From an uncultured Bacteroidota bacterium (GTDB lineage: Bacteria > Bacteroidota > Bacteroidia > Flavobacteriales > Flavobacteriaceae): a stretch of 32,555 bases of DNA. This document shows positions 15,854 to 24,590 of this stretch, piece by piece; position 1 is the first letter of the stretch; the number at the start of each line of letters is the position of its first letter. The stretch spans positions 1 to 32,555 of the forward strand of contig CACEKG010000014.1 in the NCBI GenBank assembly GCA_902560065.1, read 5' to 3'. The position numbers and the translations under genes are program-made. The notes beneath the pieces are model-generated. The model was not told the origin of the DNA and did no database searches. It was given only the letters and a program-made list of their open reading frames with translations.

Positions 15854-17680
15854 TTACTTAAAGCTTTGAAGTTTTACTAAATTTTTATATATCATACTCG
15901 AATTCATTAAAGATTTATGTGTTCCAAATTCAATAATTTTTCCGTTATCAATTACAATTATTTTATCTGCTTTTTGAATAGTTGATAGTCTATGTGCAAT
16001 TACTATAGAGGTCCTCCCAATCATTAGTTTATTTAGAGCCTCTTGAACAAGATTTTCAGAGACAGTGTCTAAAGATGATGTAGCCTCATCAAGAATAAGT
16101 ATTTCAGGGTTTTTTAAAAGAGCTCTAGCAATAGAGAGCCTTTGTTTTTGACCTCCTGAAAGGTTATTACCTGAATTTCCAATTATAGTCGAATATTTGT
16201 GTTCAAGTTTTTCAATAAACTCATCTGCATTTGCTGATTTTACTGCATTATAAATTTCTTTTTTTTCTGCTTTTGGATTTCCTATTAATAAATTGTTTAA
16301 AATAGTATCGTTAAATAAAATAGACTCTTGTGTAACTATTCCAATTAATTTATATAATGAGGATTTTTTTATACTTTTAATAGATATATTGTCAATTTTA
16401 ATTTTACCAGAATCTATATCATAAAATCTATTTAACAAGTTTGCAATTGTTGTTTTACCTCCTCCCGATGGACCAACTAAGGCTACAGTTTCTCCCTTTT
16501 TTATATTAAATGAAACATTATTTAATGTAATTTTCTTTAAATATGAAAAATTTACATTTTCAAATGAAATAGATTCTTTAAATTTTTTTAATTCTATAGC
16601 ATTATCTGATTCTTTTATATTATTTCTTGCTTTAAGAACTTCTAATATTCTTTCAGCCGCTGCATTCCCCTTTTGAATACTATAACTTGCCTTACTGATA
16701 TCTTTTGCAGGGGTTAAAATATTATATGCTAAACCCATATATACAATAAAAGCAGCTCCTGTTAGACTTTGATCTATAAGAACCATTTTTCCACCAAACC
16801 ATAAAAGTATACCAATCGTACAAATACCTAGAAACTCACTAATAGGAGAAGATAAATTGACTTTGTGTAAAAGCTTATTTGAAAAGAGATAGAACCTTAA
16901 AGTTGCATTTTGAAATAATGATTTAAAATGTTGACCAGCACTAAATGTTTTTATTATTTTTTGTCCATTTAATGTTTCATCTAATATTGAGAGAAAAGAT
17001 CCTTGTTCTTTCTGAACTAAATTGGATTGTTTTTTTAATTGTTTGCCAATAATAGAAATAATAATTCCAGATATAGGAATGAAAATAATCACTATAATGG
17101 TTAATTCAAAACTAAAGATAAACATAGCAATTATTGAAAAGATTATAGTTAAAGGGGCTTTGATTATTAATTCCAAAATAGAAAGATAAGATGTTTGTAT
17201 TTCATTAACATCATTTGTCATTCGTGACATCACGTCTCCTTTTTTCTTTTCATTGAAATAGGCTATTGGCAAACTAATTATTTTATCATATAAAATGTTT
17301 CTTAAATCTCTTAAAATTCCATTCCTTAAAAAAGTAATGAAATATAACGCTAAATAGTTTGATAAATTTTTTAGAAAAAATAAAAATAAAACAATGCAAA
17401 TAACAAATATTAAAGTTGTTTCTATATTTATTTCTAGCTGTTTTGTAATATAATAGTTTAAATAGTCTTTTATATAATCGTCGATTTTAAAAATACCATT
17501 ATATAATGGTTTTACATCTTGTTTTTCGGTTGTTTTAAACAAAACATTTAACATAGGCATCAAAGACACAAAGGCCATCGCGCTAAAAAAAGCATAGAGA
17601 ATATTAAAAAAAATATTTAGAAAAGCATATCCTTTGTAAGGGATACCATATTTTAGAATATTTTTAAAAGAAATCATCAT
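15854..17680 (-). CDS. ABC exporter, fused membrane and ATPase domains (MsbA-like)
   Basis: A 608-residue half-transporter that would work as a homodimer in the inner membrane. The N-terminal half has the six-helix exporter fold (hydrophobic segments near residues 20-45, 88-117, 170-215 and 283-325). The ATPase half has Walker A GPSGGGKT at 403-410, the signature LSGGQ at 507-511, Walker B ILILDE at 527-532 and the switch His563 in IAHRLS. Family members flip lipid A precursors, other lipids or drugs. The operon with a glycosyltransferase and a phosphosugar mutase favours a lipid or glycolipid cargo, but that is inference. Its start overlaps the mutase stop by 4 bases (ATGA), so translation is probably coupled. 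The second codon is also ATG, so the exact start is uncertain by one residue. Confidence 0.93.
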   Translation of the reverse strand: MMISFKNILKYGIPYKGYAFLNIFFNILYAFFSAMAFVSLMPMLNVLFKTTEKQDVKPLYNGIFKIDDYIKDYLNYYITKQLEINIETTLIFVICIVLFLFFLKNLSNYLALYFITFLRNGILRDLRNILYDKIISLPIAYFNEKKKGDVMSRMTNDVNEIQTSYLSILELIIKAPLTIIFSIIAMFIFSFELTIIVIIFIPISGIIISIIGKQLKKQSNLVQKEQGSFLSILDETLNGQKIIKTFSAGQHFKSLFQNATLRFYLFSNKLLHKVNLSSPISEFLGICTIGILLWFGGKMVLIDQSLTGAAFIVYMGLAYNILTPAKDISKASYSIQKGNAAAERILEVLKARNNIKESDNAIELKKFKESISFENVNFSYLKKITLNNVSFNIKKGETVALVGPSGGGKTTIANLLNRFYDIDSGKIKIDNISIKSIKKSSLYKLIGIVTQESILFNDTILNNLLIGNPKAEKKEIYNAVKSANADEFIEKLEHKYSTIIGNSGNNLSGGQKQRLSIARALLKNPEILILDEATSSLDTVSENLVQEALNKLMIGRTSIVIAHRLSTIQKADKIIVIDNGKIIEFGTHKSLMNSSMIYKNLVKLQSFK

Positions 17681-19374
17681 ATTTCTATAAATTCATTTTT
17701 AATAATCTCAATTTTTTTTTCAAGAACTTTTTTTTGGCTTAACCATGATTTATTCGAATCAAATTTTTTATTTACACTTATATAAAATTTAATTTTTGGT
17801 TCAGTGCCACTGGGTCTGATCGCAATCATTGAGTCATCTTCTAGCCTAAATATAATGACATTAGATTTAGGTAGTTTAATTTTTTCAGTTTTATCAGAAA
17901 TCATGTTGTGGTTAATAGATTTAAGATAATCCTCAAAAAAATTAACCTTGATTCCAGCTATGCGATTTGGAGGATTATTTCTATATTTTTTAATTGTATT
18001 ATTGATGATTTCTAAACCACTTTCACCTTCTTTATTATAAGAAATTAATTCTTCTAAAAAAAACCCATATTTTTTGTAACAATCAATTAAAAGATCAAAA
18101 ACACTTTTATTATTTTTCTTTGCTATATATCCTATTTCACAGATTAATAGGGAACTTAAAACAGCGTCTTTATCTCTAATTTTATCTCCTATTAAAAAAC
18201 CTAAACTTTCTTCTCCTCCAGCTATAAAATTATGATCAGGATTATCTTTTATTAATTTCCCTATCCATTTAAATCCAGTTAGTGTTTCTTTATATTCAAA
18301 TTTATAATGATTTGCAATTAATTTTATTATTGGAGATGAAACAATTGTACTTGCAATAAATTCGTTTCCGATTGGAGTTTTTTTATTGATATATTCCCTT
18401 AATAAAAAATCAATCATAATTGTCATAATTTGATTGCCATTTAAAATTTCCCATTCGTCTTCATCAGATAAAACAGCAATTCCTAACCTATCTGAATCGG
18501 GATCAGTACCAATCACAATATCAGCCTTAATTTTTTTTGCTTTTTCTATTGCCATCGATAAAGCTTCTTTTTCTTCAGGATTTGGAGATTTTACAGTTGG
18601 AAAATTACCATCCGGTTTAGATTGTTCATTAACAATATTAATTTTTTTATATCCTGCTAATTTTAAAACTTCTGGTATAGCCATAATTGAAGCACCATGT
18701 AGAGGGGTGAAAACAATCTTATAGTTTTTTGTTTTATCATAATTGAATTTTCCAAGGGATATGATTACTTTAAAATATTCTCTATCTATTTCGGAATTAA
18801 TTTGCTTAATTTTTATGGGATTGGATTTAAAAAGAATATCGCTAAAATTAACTTTGTTTATTTCTTTAATAATTATTTTATCTTCTGGAGGTACTAATTG
18901 ACTTCCATCTTCTAGATAAACTTTATATCCATTATATTTTGGAGGATTGTGTGATGCTGTTATTACAATTCCACATTGAGCTTTATAATAACGAACTGCG
19001 AATGATAATTCTGGTGTAGGCCTTAGTTCACTAAAAAATAAACATTCAATATTATTTGCTGAAAAAATGTTTGCAACTATTTCTGCGAATTTTTTACTAT
19101 TTTTTCTACTATCATATGCTACAATAGTTTTTATATTAGCACTATTATATTTTTTGTTTAGATAATTTGATATTCCTTGAGTATTCCTTCCAATTGTATA
19201 TTTATTTATTCTATTTGTCCCAACTCCCATGATTCCTCTCATACCTCCAGTTCCAAATTCTATATTCTTATTAAATGCATCTTTTAGTTCAGAAGGATTT
19301 TTTCTTAGTTCTTTAACTTTGAACTGAGTCTTTTCATCAAAAGGTTTATTTAACCAAGAATGAAAGTCTAACAT
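17677..19374 (-). CDS. Phospho-sugar mutase (phosphoglucomutase/phosphomannomutase family)
   Basis: A 565-residue alpha-D-phosphohexomutase that moves phosphate between C1 and C6 of glucose or mannose phosphate. All four domain signatures are present: the phosphoserine loop ITASHNPPKYNG (Ser141), the metal loop DPDSDRLG (Asp291, 293, 295), the sugar-binding GGEESLGF and the phosphate-binding RPSGTEPKIKFY. Length near 565 and the N-terminal FGTGGMRGIMG fit the PGM2-like branch common in Bacteroidetes. It sits 5 bases after the glycosyltransferase and overlaps the exporter by 4, so it is in the middle of a tight operon. It probably supplies activated sugar precursors for the envelope or handles stored glucose. 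Glucose versus mannose specificity cannot be told. Confidence 0.93.
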   Translation of the reverse strand: MLDFHSWLNKPFDEKTQFKVKELRKNPSELKDAFNKNIEFGTGGMRGIMGVGTNRINKYTIGRNTQGISNYLNKKYNSANIKTIVAYDSRKNSKKFAEIVANIFSANNIECLFFSELRPTPELSFAVRYYKAQCGIVITASHNPPKYNGYKVYLEDGSQLVPPEDKIIIKEINKVNFSDILFKSNPIKIKQINSEIDREYFKVIISLGKFNYDKTKNYKIVFTPLHGASIMAIPEVLKLAGYKKINIVNEQSKPDGNFPTVKSPNPEEKEALSMAIEKAKKIKADIVIGTDPDSDRLGIAVLSDEDEWEILNGNQIMTIMIDFLLREYINKKTPIGNEFIASTIVSSPIIKLIANHYKFEYKETLTGFKWIGKLIKDNPDHNFIAGGEESLGFLIGDKIRDKDAVLSSLLICEIGYIAKKNNKSVFDLLIDCYKKYGFFLEELISYNKEGESGLEIINNTIKKYRNNPPNRIAGIKVNFFEDYLKSINHNMISDKTEKIKLPKSNVIIFRLEDDSMIAIRPSGTEPKIKFYISVNKKFDSNKSWLSQKKVLEKKIEIIKNEFIEI

Positions 19375-19379
19375 AACAA

Positions 19380-20333
19380 TTAAATTGTTTCAGCTATTGA
19401 ATAGTTTTTTGTTCTTTTTTGAGTTTTCAGAATAATTTCTCCTAAAAAACCTGCAATAAAAAATTGACTTCCCAATAACATTAGAGTTAAGGCAATAAAA
19501 AATTGGGGTCTTTCAGTAATTAATCTTCCAGAAGTGTCTAAATAAAGCTTGTCAAATCCTGTATATACTGTAAAACCAAATCCTAAAATCAACATTATCG
19601 TTCCCCAAACTCCAAAAAAATACATTGGTCTTTTTCCAAATTTTTGTATGAACCATAGGGTTATTAAGTCAAGAAATCCTTTGTAAAACCTATCGTTTCC
19701 AAATTTTGTTTTTCCATATTTTCTTGCTTGATGTTTAACTACTTTTTCACTAATTTTTGTAAAACCTTGTTGAGCTGCTAGGACTGGAATATATCTATGC
19801 ATTTCACCATATACATAAATATTTTTAACAACGTTTTTTCTATATCCTTTAATACCACAATTGAAATCATGAATTTTAATACCTGAGACTTTTCTTGCTG
19901 CCCAATTAAATAATTTTGAAGGCATATTTTTGAAAAAAAAGGAATCAAATCTTTTCTTTTTCCATCCGGAAATTAAATCAAGATTTTCATGTAATAAAAT
20001 TTTATGCATTAATGGGATTTCATGAGGAGAGTCCTGTAAATCTCCATCTAGGGTAAAAATGAAATTGCCTTTAGCTTTTTCAAAACCAGCATGTAAAGCT
20101 TGAGATTTTCCATAATTTTTTGAAAAGGATACACCAAATATATTTTTATATTTTTTTGATATTTCTTTAATTGATATCCATGATTTGTCAGTACTTCCAT
20201 CATCAATAAAAATGATTTCATAATCATATTTATGAATATCCATAACATTTTGAGTGATTTCAATTAATTCCTTTAATGATTCATTTTCATTAAATAATGG
20301 TATAACAATAGAAATTTCAGGGTTTTTCTCCAT
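19380..20333 (-). CDS. Glycosyltransferase family 2, membrane-anchored (DPMS/GtrB type)
   Basis: A 317-residue enzyme with an N-terminal GT-A domain: VIPLFNENESL at 10-20, the nucleotide-sugar Asp pair in FIDDGST (44-45) and the metal-binding DGD at 96-98 in TLDGDLQDSP. Two C-terminal transmembrane helices (about 233-257 and 275-300) anchor it to the inner membrane. This layout is that of polyprenyl-phosphate glycosyltransferases, which load a sugar onto a lipid carrier on the cytoplasmic face. It follows the DUF4199 gene by 26 bases and precedes the mutase by 5. The mutase could feed its sugar donor and the exporter could move a lipid product, but both links are inferred from the operon. The sugar is unknown. 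Confidence 0.92.
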   Translation of the reverse strand: MEKNPEISIVIPLFNENESLKELIEITQNVMDIHKYDYEIIFIDDGSTDKSWISIKEISKKYKNIFGVSFSKNYGKSQALHAGFEKAKGNFIFTLDGDLQDSPHEIPLMHKILLHENLDLISGWKKKRFDSFFFKNMPSKLFNWAARKVSGIKIHDFNCGIKGYRKNVVKNIYVYGEMHRYIPVLAAQQGFTKISEKVVKHQARKYGKTKFGNDRFYKGFLDLITLWFIQKFGKRPMYFFGVWGTIMLILGFGFTVYTGFDKLYLDTSGRLITERPQFFIALTLMLLGSQFFIAGFLGEIILKTQKRTKNYSIAETI

Positions 20334-20359
20334 TTAAATCAAAATTACAAACTTTTGAT

Positions 20360-20884
20360 TTATTCTGGTCTAGATTTTTTTACAATAAGGCCACCAATTA
20401 ATGATATAATAAAACCAATAAAAAGTTGAAAAATCATAACAAAAACGAAAATAATTCCTGGCGTTGAAAAGTTTCTTTGCATTTCAATAGCACTTTCAAT
20501 CATTTCTTGAGAAAGTTCTGGATTATTCATTCTCATTATTTCAGATTGATATTTAAAACCTTTCTCCAATACTTCTGGATCAAGAAAGTTAATTAAAATA
20601 ATAAAATATAAAAAACCTATAAGACCTCCTAAAAGACTTATTCCTAAACCTAATTTAAAACACTCAGATAGATTAATAAAACCTTCATTATCCTTTTTAA
20701 ATGCAATGAAGGCAACAATTATTGAAGCAGATAAAATAATAAATGATACAACTTGTTGAAATGGACTATTTTGATAGTGCATATCAAGAAAAAAAAGCAT
20801 TAGGCTGAAAATAATAGAAACTATACCTAATAGTGAGCCATAATTTATTATATATTGACGAATACTTACTCTACTTTCTTCCAT
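20360..20884 (-). CDS. DUF4199 family membrane protein
   Basis: A 174-residue protein with four strongly hydrophobic segments (about residues 14-34, 41-61, 77-100 and 143-167) and a long polar loop between the third and fourth (DPEVLEKGFKYQSEIMRMNN). Pattern, length and position match the DUF4199 family of Bacteroidetes, which has no known function. It is the first gene of the envelope operon, ahead of the glycosyltransferase. The ATG at 20884 lies 17 bases from a TACATTTG box on the same strand. A role in the inner membrane linked to the downstream sugar enzymes is a guess from context. Confidence 0.82.
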   Translation of the reverse strand: MEESRVSIRQYIINYGSLLGIVSIIFSLMLFFLDMHYQNSPFQQVVSFIILSASIIVAFIAFKKDNEGFINLSECFKLGLGISLLGGLIGFLYFIILINFLDPEVLEKGFKYQSEIMRMNNPELSQEMIESAIEMQRNFSTPGIIFVFVMIFQLFIGFIISLIGGLIVKKSRPE

Positions 20885-20901
20885 GCTATAAAATTTTGAT
20901 T

Positions 20902-20909
20902 CAAATGTA
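20902..20909 (-). promoter_or_regulatory. Candidate -7 box for the DUF4199-glycosyltransferase-mutase-exporter operon
   Basis: Read on the - strand this is TACATTTG, matching TAnnTTTG, 17 bases before the DUF4199 ATG. A clear -33 TTTG at the right spacing is not visible, so this rests on the -7 box and position. Confidence 0.5.
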
Positions 20910-20930
20910 TACTAATTTTAAAAAAAAAAC

Positions 20931-20938
20931 TAAATTTG
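20931..20938 (+). promoter_or_regulatory. Candidate -7 box for rpmE2
   Basis: TAAATTTG matches TAnnTTTG and ends 23 bases before the rpmE2 ATG. It is back to back with the TACATTTG box for the opposite strand, giving a compact divergent promoter. The nearest TTTG upstream is about 32 bases away, too far for a standard -33 element. Confidence 0.5.
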
Positions 20939-20961
20939 CTTGCTTTAAAAATAATAAATAA

Positions 20962-21213
20962 ATGAAACCTAATATTCATCCTGAAAATTATCGATTAGTT
21001 GCTTTTAAAGATATGTCAAATGAAGATGTTTTTATTACTAAGTCAACCGCACCTTCAAAGGAAAAGATTAAAGTCGATGGAGTTGAATATCCACTAATTA
21101 AATTAGAGGTTTCTAGAACTTCACATCCTTATTATACTGGTAAAACTAACTTGGTTGATACTGCTGGAAGAATTGATAAATTTAAAACTAAGTATTCTAA
21201 ATTTAAAAAATAG
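20962..21213 (+). CDS. rpmE2: 50S ribosomal protein L31, type B (zinc-independent)
   Basis: An 83-residue basic protein of the large ribosomal subunit. MKPNIHPENYRLVAFKDMSN, the SHPYYTG motif and the basic end GRIDKFKTKYSKFKK are diagnostic for type B L31. There is no cysteine at all, so the zinc-binding site of type A L31 is absent, as expected for type B. It is transcribed divergently from the DUF4199 operon. Its stop is only 3 bases from the stop of the converging solute-binding protein gene. Confidence 0.96.
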   Translation: MKPNIHPENYRLVAFKDMSNEDVFITKSTAPSKEKIKVDGVEYPLIKLEVSRTSHPYYTGKTNLVDTAGRIDKFKTKYSKFKK

Positions 21214-21216
21214 ATT

Positions 21217-22827
21217 TTAATTCAATTTTCTAACTTTTTTCAAATTAAGCAGGTTTAAAGGATTAATATTAAAATTTTCAATATTTTTTTGCGAAAATCT
21301 TATAACTTGATCAAAGTAAAGGGGCACTATTGGGTAGTCATTCATCATTAAACTGTCCATTTTTTTATATAATTTAATTCTTTCTTCAGATGATTTTATT
21401 TTAAATGTTTTTTCATATAAAGAATCATAAGTTAGATTTTTATAATGTGTATAGTTTGGACCATTTGGAGAAAAGTTTTTACTGTAGAAAAGTGATAGGT
21501 AATTTTCTGCATCAGGATAATCCGCTATCCAACTCGCTCGAAAAAGTTCTAAATTACCAGAAGATTTTGCTTTTCTAAGTATTGATGTTGGCATTATTTC
21601 AATTTTAACATTTATACCTATTTTTTCCAATTCTTTTTGAAGGAATTCACACAAATCCACATAATTTGAATCGGTAGCAATTCTAATTTGAGGATTATCA
21701 ATTCCGCTTTCTTCAATAAATTCATTAACTAAGATTTTTGCTTTTATTGGATTGTATTCAAAATCGTATTGAGAAACCCCTTTTAGTCCTTTTGGAATTA
21801 TTCCTTTTTTTGCAGAACTTCCAATATTATTTCTTAAATATCCTATCATTAAATCTCTATCAAAACCTATATTAATAGCATTTCTAATTTTTTTTGAATT
21901 TATTACAGCAGATTCTGTTTTTAAGTAAATTCCTATATACTCTGTATTTAAATATGGCCCTTTATACATTTTTATCTTATTTAGGTATTTAGGTTGAAGA
22001 TTTCCTTGAGATGTCAACAATTCATCTTTATAAGAAGAATCAATTGAATTAATAAAATCTAATTTTCCTTGAATAAATAACATAAATTCACTTTGTATAT
22101 CTGAAATAAACCTAATTGCAATTGATTCCAAATAAGGTAATCTAATTCCATTTATATCATTTTCAAAGTAGTTTTTATTTTTTCTCAAAACTAATTTTTC
22201 ATTTTCATTCCATTTTTTAAAATAAAAAGGACCAGTTCCTATAGGATTTCTTGAAAAACTTTCTCCTAGGGCTTCAACAACTTCATATGGCACGACTGAA
22301 CAGTATTTCATTGACAATAGCCCAAGAAAAGCAGGAAAAGGGTTTTTAAGTTTAATTTTAAATATACTATCATTTAAAGATTTATAATTTTTAATATTTT
22401 GAAGGACCCAACCTCCTGGAGATCCGAGATTTTTATCCTTTAATCTATTTAAACTAAAAGTGAAATCGGATGCAATTACTTTTCTAGTTTTATTTTTTCC
22501 AAAATAATCTGATTCATGAAAAAAAACATTATCTCTTAAAATAAATGTATATTCTAAACCATCATCACTTATTATCCAAGATTTAGCAATTTCAGGTATG
22601 ATATTAAGACTATCATCTAATTGCACTAAACCATTAAAAATTTGATTTACTGGCCATATATTTTGAGGGTTTCTTGAAAAAGCTGGATCTAAAGAGGTTA
22701 TGTTTCTATATTCATTATATCTAAAAACATTTGTATTGGTTTCAATTTTTTTGGAACAAAAAGAAAAAAATAAGATGAAGCTTAGATAAAGACAATAAAA
22801 AAAAATTTTTTTAATTAATTTTGACAT
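21217..22827 (-). CDS. Extracellular solute-binding protein, peptide/nickel (family 5) type
   Basis: A periplasmic-type binding protein of about 536 residues. The family signatures are clear: the ligand lobe start ITSLDPAFSRNP, WIISDDGLEYTFILRDNVFFHE, the GTGPFYFKKW motif and WIADYPDAENYLSLFYS. The N-terminus is a signal with a Cys in FFSFC followed by SKK, suggesting a lipoprotein, though the residue before Cys is Phe, which is not canonical. I choose ATG at 22827. An in-frame TTG at 22851 would add 8 residues, but that TTG is the end of a TAATTTTG promoter box. No permease or ATPase genes are nearby, so it is an orphan here. Oligopeptides are the usual cargo; its actual ligand is unknown. 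Confidence 0.88.
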   Translation of the reverse strand: MSKLIKKIFFYCLYLSFILFFSFCSKKIETNTNVFRYNEYRNITSLDPAFSRNPQNIWPVNQIFNGLVQLDDSLNIIPEIAKSWIISDDGLEYTFILRDNVFFHESDYFGKNKTRKVIASDFTFSLNRLKDKNLGSPGGWVLQNIKNYKSLNDSIFKIKLKNPFPAFLGLLSMKYCSVVPYEVVEALGESFSRNPIGTGPFYFKKWNENEKLVLRKNKNYFENDINGIRLPYLESIAIRFISDIQSEFMLFIQGKLDFINSIDSSYKDELLTSQGNLQPKYLNKIKMYKGPYLNTEYIGIYLKTESAVINSKKIRNAINIGFDRDLMIGYLRNNIGSSAKKGIIPKGLKGVSQYDFEYNPIKAKILVNEFIEESGIDNPQIRIATDSNYVDLCEFLQKELEKIGINVKIEIMPTSILRKAKSSGNLELFRASWIADYPDAENYLSLFYSKNFSPNGPNYTHYKNLTYDSLYEKTFKIKSSEERIKLYKKMDSLMMNDYPIVPLYFDQVIRFSQKNIENFNINPLNLLNLKKVRKLN

Positions 22828-22848
22828 TTTAAAAATTTCAAAGCTTTT

Positions 22849-22856
22849 CAAAATTA
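22849..22856 (-). promoter_or_regulatory. Candidate -7 box for the solute-binding protein gene
   Basis: Read on the - strand this is TAATTTTG (TAnnTTTG), 21 bases before the ATG at 22827. It contains the TTG that would otherwise be an alternative start codon, which argues for the ATG. No -33 TTTG at normal spacing was seen. Confidence 0.45.
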
Positions 22857-22876
22857 AAATAATATATATTGTTTAA

Positions 22877-24208
22877 GTGAATACAAAAAAAGAATTTATA
22901 ATTGATAAAAAAAGAAAAATTAAAATTGCTTTTCATACATTAGGATGTAAATTAAATTTTTCAGAAACTTCTTCAATTTCACGAACTTTTAGTAAAGATA
23001 AATACACTATTGTTTCATTTAACTCTAAAGCAGATGTTTATGTAATAAATACTTGTTCTGTAACTGAAAACGCAGACAAAAAAACTAAGTCCTTGATTAA
23101 ATTAATTTTAAAAAAAAATATTAATGGATTTATTGCTATTATTGGTTGTTATGCGCAGCTTAAAACAAAAGAAATTTCTCAAATTCAAGGAGTAGATCTT
23201 GTAATTGGAGCAAAAGAAAAATTTAGATTAGCAAAATATGTAAAAGATGCCTTTATAGATAATTTGGACAAGATTAATTCTTGCGATATTTCAAAGGTTA
23301 ATTTTTTTAATGAAGCTTATTCTCTTGGTGAAAATAGAACCAGAGCATTTTTGAAGGTACAAGATGGTTGTGATTACAAGTGTTCATATTGTACAATTCC
23401 TCTGGCAAGGGGTGTTTCAAGAAGTGATAGTATTGAAAATATAATTTTAAATACTCATAAAATTGCAAAAGAGGGAATTAAAGAGGTTGTTATAACAGGA
23501 GTTAATACTGGCGATTATGGAAAAAGAATAGATTCAAATAAAAATAATTTCTTGCAATTAATCTGTGAATTGGATAAAATAGAACCCATTAGTAGATTCA
23601 GAATTTCATCAATTGAACCTAATTTGTTAGATGATAAGATAATTGAATTTGTGTCTAAAAGTAAAAAATTTGTTCCTCACTTTCATATTCCGCTTCAAAG
23701 TGGAAGTGATAAAATTTTAAAAAAAATGAAAAGAAGATATTTAACAAATTTATTTTTAAACAAAATTAATACTATTAAAAATTATATGCCTGATTCTTCT
23801 ATAGGAGTTGATGTTATTGTTGGTTTTCCTGGTGAGAGTGAAGATGAATTCAGAAAAACCTATAATTTTTTATCTGAATTAGATATTTCATATTTACATG
23901 TTTTTAAATATTCTGAAAGATCTAATACTGAAGCTTTAAATTATTCTAATGTAATTCCTGAGCTTATAAGAAAAAAAAGAAGTAATATTTTGAGGGAATT
24001 ATCTTTGAAAAAAAGAAAATATTTTTATCAATCTCAAATAGGAAAAAAATTAAATATTCTTTTTGAAAGTGAAAATAAAAATGGATTTATTGAAGGTTAT
24101 ACTGAAAATTATATTAAGGTTAGAGATTATTGGAATCCAAATAAAACGAATACTATTCAAAATAGAGCTTTATTATCTATAGATGAAATGGGATATTGTA
24201 GAATTTAA
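22877..24208 (+). CDS. mtaB: tRNA (N6-threonylcarbamoyladenosine(37)-C2)-methylthiotransferase MtaB
   Basis: A 443-residue radical SAM methylthiotransferase that turns t6A37 into ms2t6A37 in ANN-decoding tRNAs. The N-terminal domain holds the first iron-sulfur cluster ligands Cys24 (TLGCKLNFSE), Cys60 (NTCSVTENADKK) and Cys91 (IGCYAQ). The radical SAM triad is Cys165, 169 and 172 in DGCDYKCSYC, followed by TIPLARG. The TLGCK and NTCSVTENADKK motifs point to MtaB rather than MiaB or RimO. The last 65 or so residues fit a TRAM-like RNA-binding domain. Start: GTG at 22877; an in-frame TAA sits at 22874 and no ATG precedes the conserved core. Its stop abuts the stop of the converging GNAT-like gene with no base between. 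Confidence 0.92.
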   Translation: MNTKKEFIIDKKRKIKIAFHTLGCKLNFSETSSISRTFSKDKYTIVSFNSKADVYVINTCSVTENADKKTKSLIKLILKKNINGFIAIIGCYAQLKTKEISQIQGVDLVIGAKEKFRLAKYVKDAFIDNLDKINSCDISKVNFFNEAYSLGENRTRAFLKVQDGCDYKCSYCTIPLARGVSRSDSIENIILNTHKIAKEGIKEVVITGVNTGDYGKRIDSNKNNFLQLICELDKIEPISRFRISSIEPNLLDDKIIEFVSKSKKFVPHFHIPLQSGSDKILKKMKRRYLTNLFLNKINTIKNYMPDSSIGVDVIVGFPGESEDEFRKTYNFLSELDISYLHVFKYSERSNTEALNYSNVIPELIRKKRSNILRELSLKKRKYFYQSQIGKKLNILFESENKNGFIEGYTENYIKVRDYWNPNKTNTIQNRALLSIDEMGYCRI

Positions 24209-24502
24209 TTATAATTTAATACCAACAGGAAGTAACGACTTATAAGATTTATTTCTCCTGACGAAACTTGCTATTTTTGGAGAGGTGGGGACAACTCTTA
24301 AATTTTTATTTGAGATAAATTCGAAAGTTTTCTTGATAAAAGATTCTTCAAATTCTTTGGAATAAATCTCTCTTGGGATAATAATTTTGGTTAGAAAAAT
24401 TTTTCTTTCCTGTTCTGCATATTCAATTCTAGCTAGGGAACCATTTACTATTACTTCAAATTGTCTTAGAAATTCATTATTATCAAGTTTTATTTCAATC
24501 AT
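24209..24502 (-). CDS. Small GNAT-like protein (YidJ/GCN5-related acetyltransferase domain family)
   Basis: A 97-residue protein. FEVIVNGSLARIEYAEQE is the typical opening of the small GNAT-related family (PF14542-like), and the end VVPTSPKIASFVRRNKSYKSLLP matches its conserved last part (usually VxPxCPFVAxYxxRHPEY). The central acetyl-CoA loop, normally RGxGxA, is not recognisable: the segment reads REIYSKEFEESFIKK. The usual Cys-Pro-Phe of the third motif is Ser-Pro-Lys. Enzymatic activity is therefore doubtful even though the fold is likely kept. It is divergent from the alpha/beta hydrolase and convergent with mtaB. Confidence 0.72.
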   Translation of the reverse strand: MIEIKLDNNEFLRQFEVIVNGSLARIEYAEQERKIFLTKIIIPREIYSKEFEESFIKKTFEFISNKNLRVVPTSPKIASFVRRNKSYKSLLPVGIKL

Positions 24503-24543
24503 AGATATTTGATTATTTTAGATAACTTAAAATTAATGGAACA

Positions 24544-24551
24544 CAAAAATA
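24544..24551 (-). promoter_or_regulatory. Candidate -7 box for the GNAT-like gene
   Basis: Read on the - strand this is TATTTTTG (TAnnTTTG), with a TTG 18 bases upstream of it (24570-24572) as a possible -33 element. It lies 41 bases before the ATG at 24502. AT-rich sequence makes chance matches likely. Confidence 0.35.
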
Positions 24552-24590
24552 CAATTATTTTGTTAAATACAATTACGTTTTATTAAATAG

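Noticed and set aside
15840-15866. AAGTAA / TTACTT repeat at the end of the ABC exporter as a terminator
   Set aside because: Six weak pairs with a loop of over 20 bases and no T tract after it.
22849-22851. TTG start for the solute-binding protein
   Set aside because: It is part of the TAATTTTG box; the ATG at 22827 begins a normal signal peptide.
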